A stretch of 64,000 nt of DNA, taken from the NCBI GenBank assembly GCA_029550925.1, contig JAKPGL010000181.1, positions 1-64,000 of the forward strand. The letters are read 5' to 3'. This DNA is from Planctomycetota bacterium (GTDB lineage: Bacteria > Planctomycetota > Planctomycetia > Pirellulales > Thermoguttaceae). This document shows positions 62,029 through 64,000 of this stretch, in pieces; position 1 is the first letter of the stretch, and every line of letters begins with the position of its first letter. The notes beneath the pieces were generated by a model. The model was not told the DNA's origin, did not search any database, and saw only the letters and a program-made list of their open reading frames with translations. A program made the position numbers and the translations under genes.

Positions 62029-64000
62029 ATGACCAACTCCCCCCGACGGAGTATTAGATATAGCTCACAAGATTCGCCAGCGTCCCCATTCCCCCAGTCG
62101 CCATCTCTGACGGTGGCGATCCCCTTGGCCCAGGAGGTTCAGCAGGCCATTGGCCGGACATGCGATTGGCTTTTGGAACGTCAATTTTCGGACGGCCATT
62201 GGTGTGCGGAACTCCAGGGCGACAGCATCCTGGAAAGCGAGACCCTGCTTTTGTGGGCCTTTTTGGGGCGGGAGCGCTGTGAACTGGCGCGGCGATTGGC
62301 GCAGTATCTCTTGGAAATCCAACTTCCCGAAGGCGGCTGGGCTAGTTTCCCCGGCGGCCCGCTCAACATCAGCGCTAGCGTCGAAGCCTATTTCGCCTTG
62401 AAACTTACCGGCTACGATCCGGCGAGCGAACCGATGCGCCGGGCGCGTCAGGCCATTCTGCAACATGGCGGGGCCGATCGGGTCAACAGTTATACCCGAT
62501 TCTTTCTGGCCTTGTTGGGTCAGGCGCCTTATGAAATCTGTCCGGCGGTGCCGCCGGAGTTGGTGCTGCTGCCCCGATGGTTTCCGATCCATTTGGGGGC
62601 CGTGAGCGCCTGGACGCGGACGATCATCGTGCCGCTATCGATTGTCTGGGCGCATCAGCCGGTCCGTCGGATCGAACCGGACCGGGGGGTAGGGGAATTG
62701 TTCCTTCGTCCGCCGCAGGAGTGGCCGCCGCCGCTATGTCCCGATCTGGAAAACCGTTCGAGATGGTCGTTGTGGCGACACGTGTTTCTTTCATTAGATC
62801 GTCTGTGCAAATGGGCGCAGCGTCGGGGGCTTTTCCCATGTCATGGGCGTGCGGTGAAGGCGGCGGAGCAGTGGATGCTCCGTCGTTTCGAAGGAAGCGA
62901 CGGCCTGGGCGCCATCTTTCCGCCGATTGTCTGGAGTCTGGTCGCCCTGCGATGTTTGGGCTATAGCGATCAAAGTCCTCCGGTGCGTCAGTGTCATCAG
63001 CAACTGCACGATTTGATGTTGGAAGACCCCCGGACCGGAGCGGTGCGGGTCCAGCCGTGCAAATCGCCGGTTTGGGACACGGCCATTGCGATTCGGGCGA
63101 TTTCTGCGGCGTTGGGGCCGACTCATCCGGCGGTCGCTCAGGCCGCCTTGTGGCTTCTGGAACGGCAGATTCCTGTGCCGGGCGATTGGGCCGATTCGGT
63201 GCAGGTCGAGCCGGGCGGTTGGTGTTTTGAATATCACAATGATTTCTATCCAGACAACGATGATACGGCGATGGTGCTGATGGCCCTATGGGAACAATAT
63301 CGGGCCGCTCGGCCGGTGGTTCCCAAGGCGGCGGAGGAGTGTTATCCCTGGTTGGGTTCTGACCGATCGAAGGACGGCGAAGTCCGGCGTCCCGAGACGG
63401 CCGATCGGCTCCTGTGCGAACTGCGTTCTCCGCAGACCGGCAAGATCGCCGCACGGAAAGAGTCCCCGGAAAAGGCCCAGGAGACATCCGATCCGGCGTC
63501 CGAAGAGCCGTTGGCCTGGACCGCGGCGGCGATCACCCGGGGGCTGCGCTGGATGCTGGCCATGCAAAATCGGGACGGGGGTTGGGGCGCCTTTGATCGA
63601 AACAATGACCGACAGTTTCTCAATTATGTCCCGTTTGCCGATCATAACGCCATGCTCGATCCCAGCACGCCGGACCTGACCGGTCGGGTGCTGGAGGCGT
63701 TGGGGACGCTGGGGTATCGGCTGGGGCATCCGGCGGTAGATCGGGGGGTCGCCTTTTTGCGGCGGACCCAAGAGCCGGACGGCGCCTGGTTCGGCCGATG
63801 GGGCGTCAATTACATCTACGGTGTCTGGCAGGCCCTGGTGGGGCTTCGGGCGGTGGGCGTACCGACGACCGATCCGGCGGTGGTGCGCGGGGCGGATTGG
63901 CTGCTCGCTTGCCAGCAGACCGACGGCGGATGGGGAGAATCGGCCGGGACCTATGACAACCCTGGTCAGCGTGGGCAGGGACCGACCACCGCTTCGCAGA
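62029..64000 (+). CDS. shc: Squalene-hopene cyclase (partial, runs off the window)
   Basis: At least 657 residues, with no stop codon before 64000. It cyclises squalene to hopene/hopanol as the first hopanoid step at the membrane. QW-type repeats (QFSDGHW, QLPEGGWASF, QNRDGGWGAF, QEPDGAWFGRWG, QQTDGGWG) and the class II cyclase acid motif DNDDTA at 409-414 (DxDD with Asn in the second position) are present. An ~80-residue insertion lies between that motif and the QNRDGGW block. AAGGAGG about ten bases before ATG 62029 fixes the start. Confidence 0.92.
   Translation, partial: MTNSPRRSIRYSSQDSPASPFPQSPSLTVAIPLAQEVQQAIGRTCDWLLERQFSDGHWCAELQGDSILESETLLLWAFLGRERCELARRLAQYLLEIQLPEGGWASFPGGPLNISASVEAYFALKLTGYDPASEPMRRARQAILQHGGADRVNSYTRFFLALLGQAPYEICPAVPPELVLLPRWFPIHLGAVSAWTRTIIVPLSIVWAHQPVRRIEPDRGVGELFLRPPQEWPPPLCPDLENRSRWSLWRHVFLSLDRLCKWAQRRGLFPCHGRAVKAAEQWMLRRFEGSDGLGAIFPPIVWSLVALRCLGYSDQSPPVRQCHQQLHDLMLEDPRTGAVRVQPCKSPVWDTAIAIRAISAALGPTHPAVAQAALWLLERQIPVPGDWADSVQVEPGGWCFEYHNDFYPDNDDTAMVLMALWEQYRAARPVVPKAAEECYPWLGSDRSKDGEVRRPETADRLLCELRSPQTGKIAARKESPEKAQETSDPASEEPLAWTAAAITRGLRWMLAMQNRDGGWGAFDRNNDRQFLNYVPFADHNAMLDPSTPDLTGRVLEALGTLGYRLGHPAVDRGVAFLRRTQEPDGAWFGRWGVNYIYGVWQALVGLRAVGVPTTDPAVVRGADWLLACQQTDGGWGESAGTYDNPGQRGQGPTTASQ

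Noticed and set aside
1-64000. CRISPR arrays, tRNA, rRNA and prophage genes.
   Set aside because: No regularly spaced direct repeats, cas genes, cloverleaf sequences, conserved rRNA blocks or phage structural genes were seen while reading the window.

Overview
The window looks like a chromosomal segment of a planctomycete, probably of the Pirellulales/Thermoguttaceae type. This is inferred from gene content, not from a marker gene. The supporting signs are a planctomycete-style ECF sigma factor paired with a giant Ser/Thr kinase-WD40 protein, several Tat-dependent Gfo/Idh/MocA oxidoreductases, a long MoxR-DUF58-BatA-VWA operon, a PQQ-type propeller protein, an NPCBM protein, hopanoid-type squalene cyclase and class II ribonucleotide reductase. 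No rRNA, tRNA, CRISPR array, prophage or complete insertion sequence was seen. Composition is moderately high in G+C, with AT-rich intergenic islands around 7.0-7.2 kb and 61.4-62.0 kb.

Layout. 0-5.6 kb: amino-sugar genes. A divergent NagB-like protein, a LmbE/PIG-L deacetylase and a zinc-ribbon membrane protein lie on the minus strand. A canonical NagB and a GlmU-like nucleotidyl/acetyltransferase, split by a one-base frameshift, lie on the plus strand. A signal recognition particle RNA follows at about 5.57-5.71 kb. 5.7-13.8 kb: DegT aminotransferase, DoxX protein, two tandem Gfo/Idh/MocA oxidoreductases, a sugar isomerase-like TIM barrel and a PHA-granule family protein. 13.9-22 kb: MFS-spermidine-synthase fusion, CinA-C/NadD-like fusion, coiled-coil membrane protein, FHA protein and PQQ propeller protein. 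22.1-35.8 kb: one long plus-strand operon (MoxR ATPase, DUF58, BatA-like, VWA protein, 1259-residue coiled-coil protein, two secreted proteins, NPCBM protein) with repeated start/stop overlaps.

35.8-44.2 kb: cystathionine-type PLP enzyme, a third Gfo/Idh/MocA protein, TerC, uppS-purA and mnmA, with a 196-bp IS66-like MITE between purA and mnmA. 44.4-49.4 kb: ECF sigma factor and the kinase-WD40 receptor. 49.9-52.2 kb: small PDZ protein, a 73-residue membrane peptide and a membrane-anchored clan CD (caspase/legumain-like) peptidase candidate. 52.3-57.9 kb: two adjacent deoxyhypusine-synthase-fold proteins, a GH20 hexosaminidase and an M28 peptidase. 58.3-64 kb: nrdJ with a two-box NrdR operator over its promoter, then a squalene-hopene cyclase cut by the window end.

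How the genes fit together. Several genes converge on hexosamine metabolism (two NagB types, LmbE, GlmU-like, GH20). The MoxR-to-VWA operon resembles Bacteroides aerotolerance (Bat) clusters. The ECF-kinase pair suggests a signalling module. The most unusual items are the clan CD peptidase with its small partner, the CinA/NadD fusion with an altered nucleophile motif, the paired DHS-fold genes, the MITE with intact target duplication and a family of GTTACG-ended intergenic palindromes.
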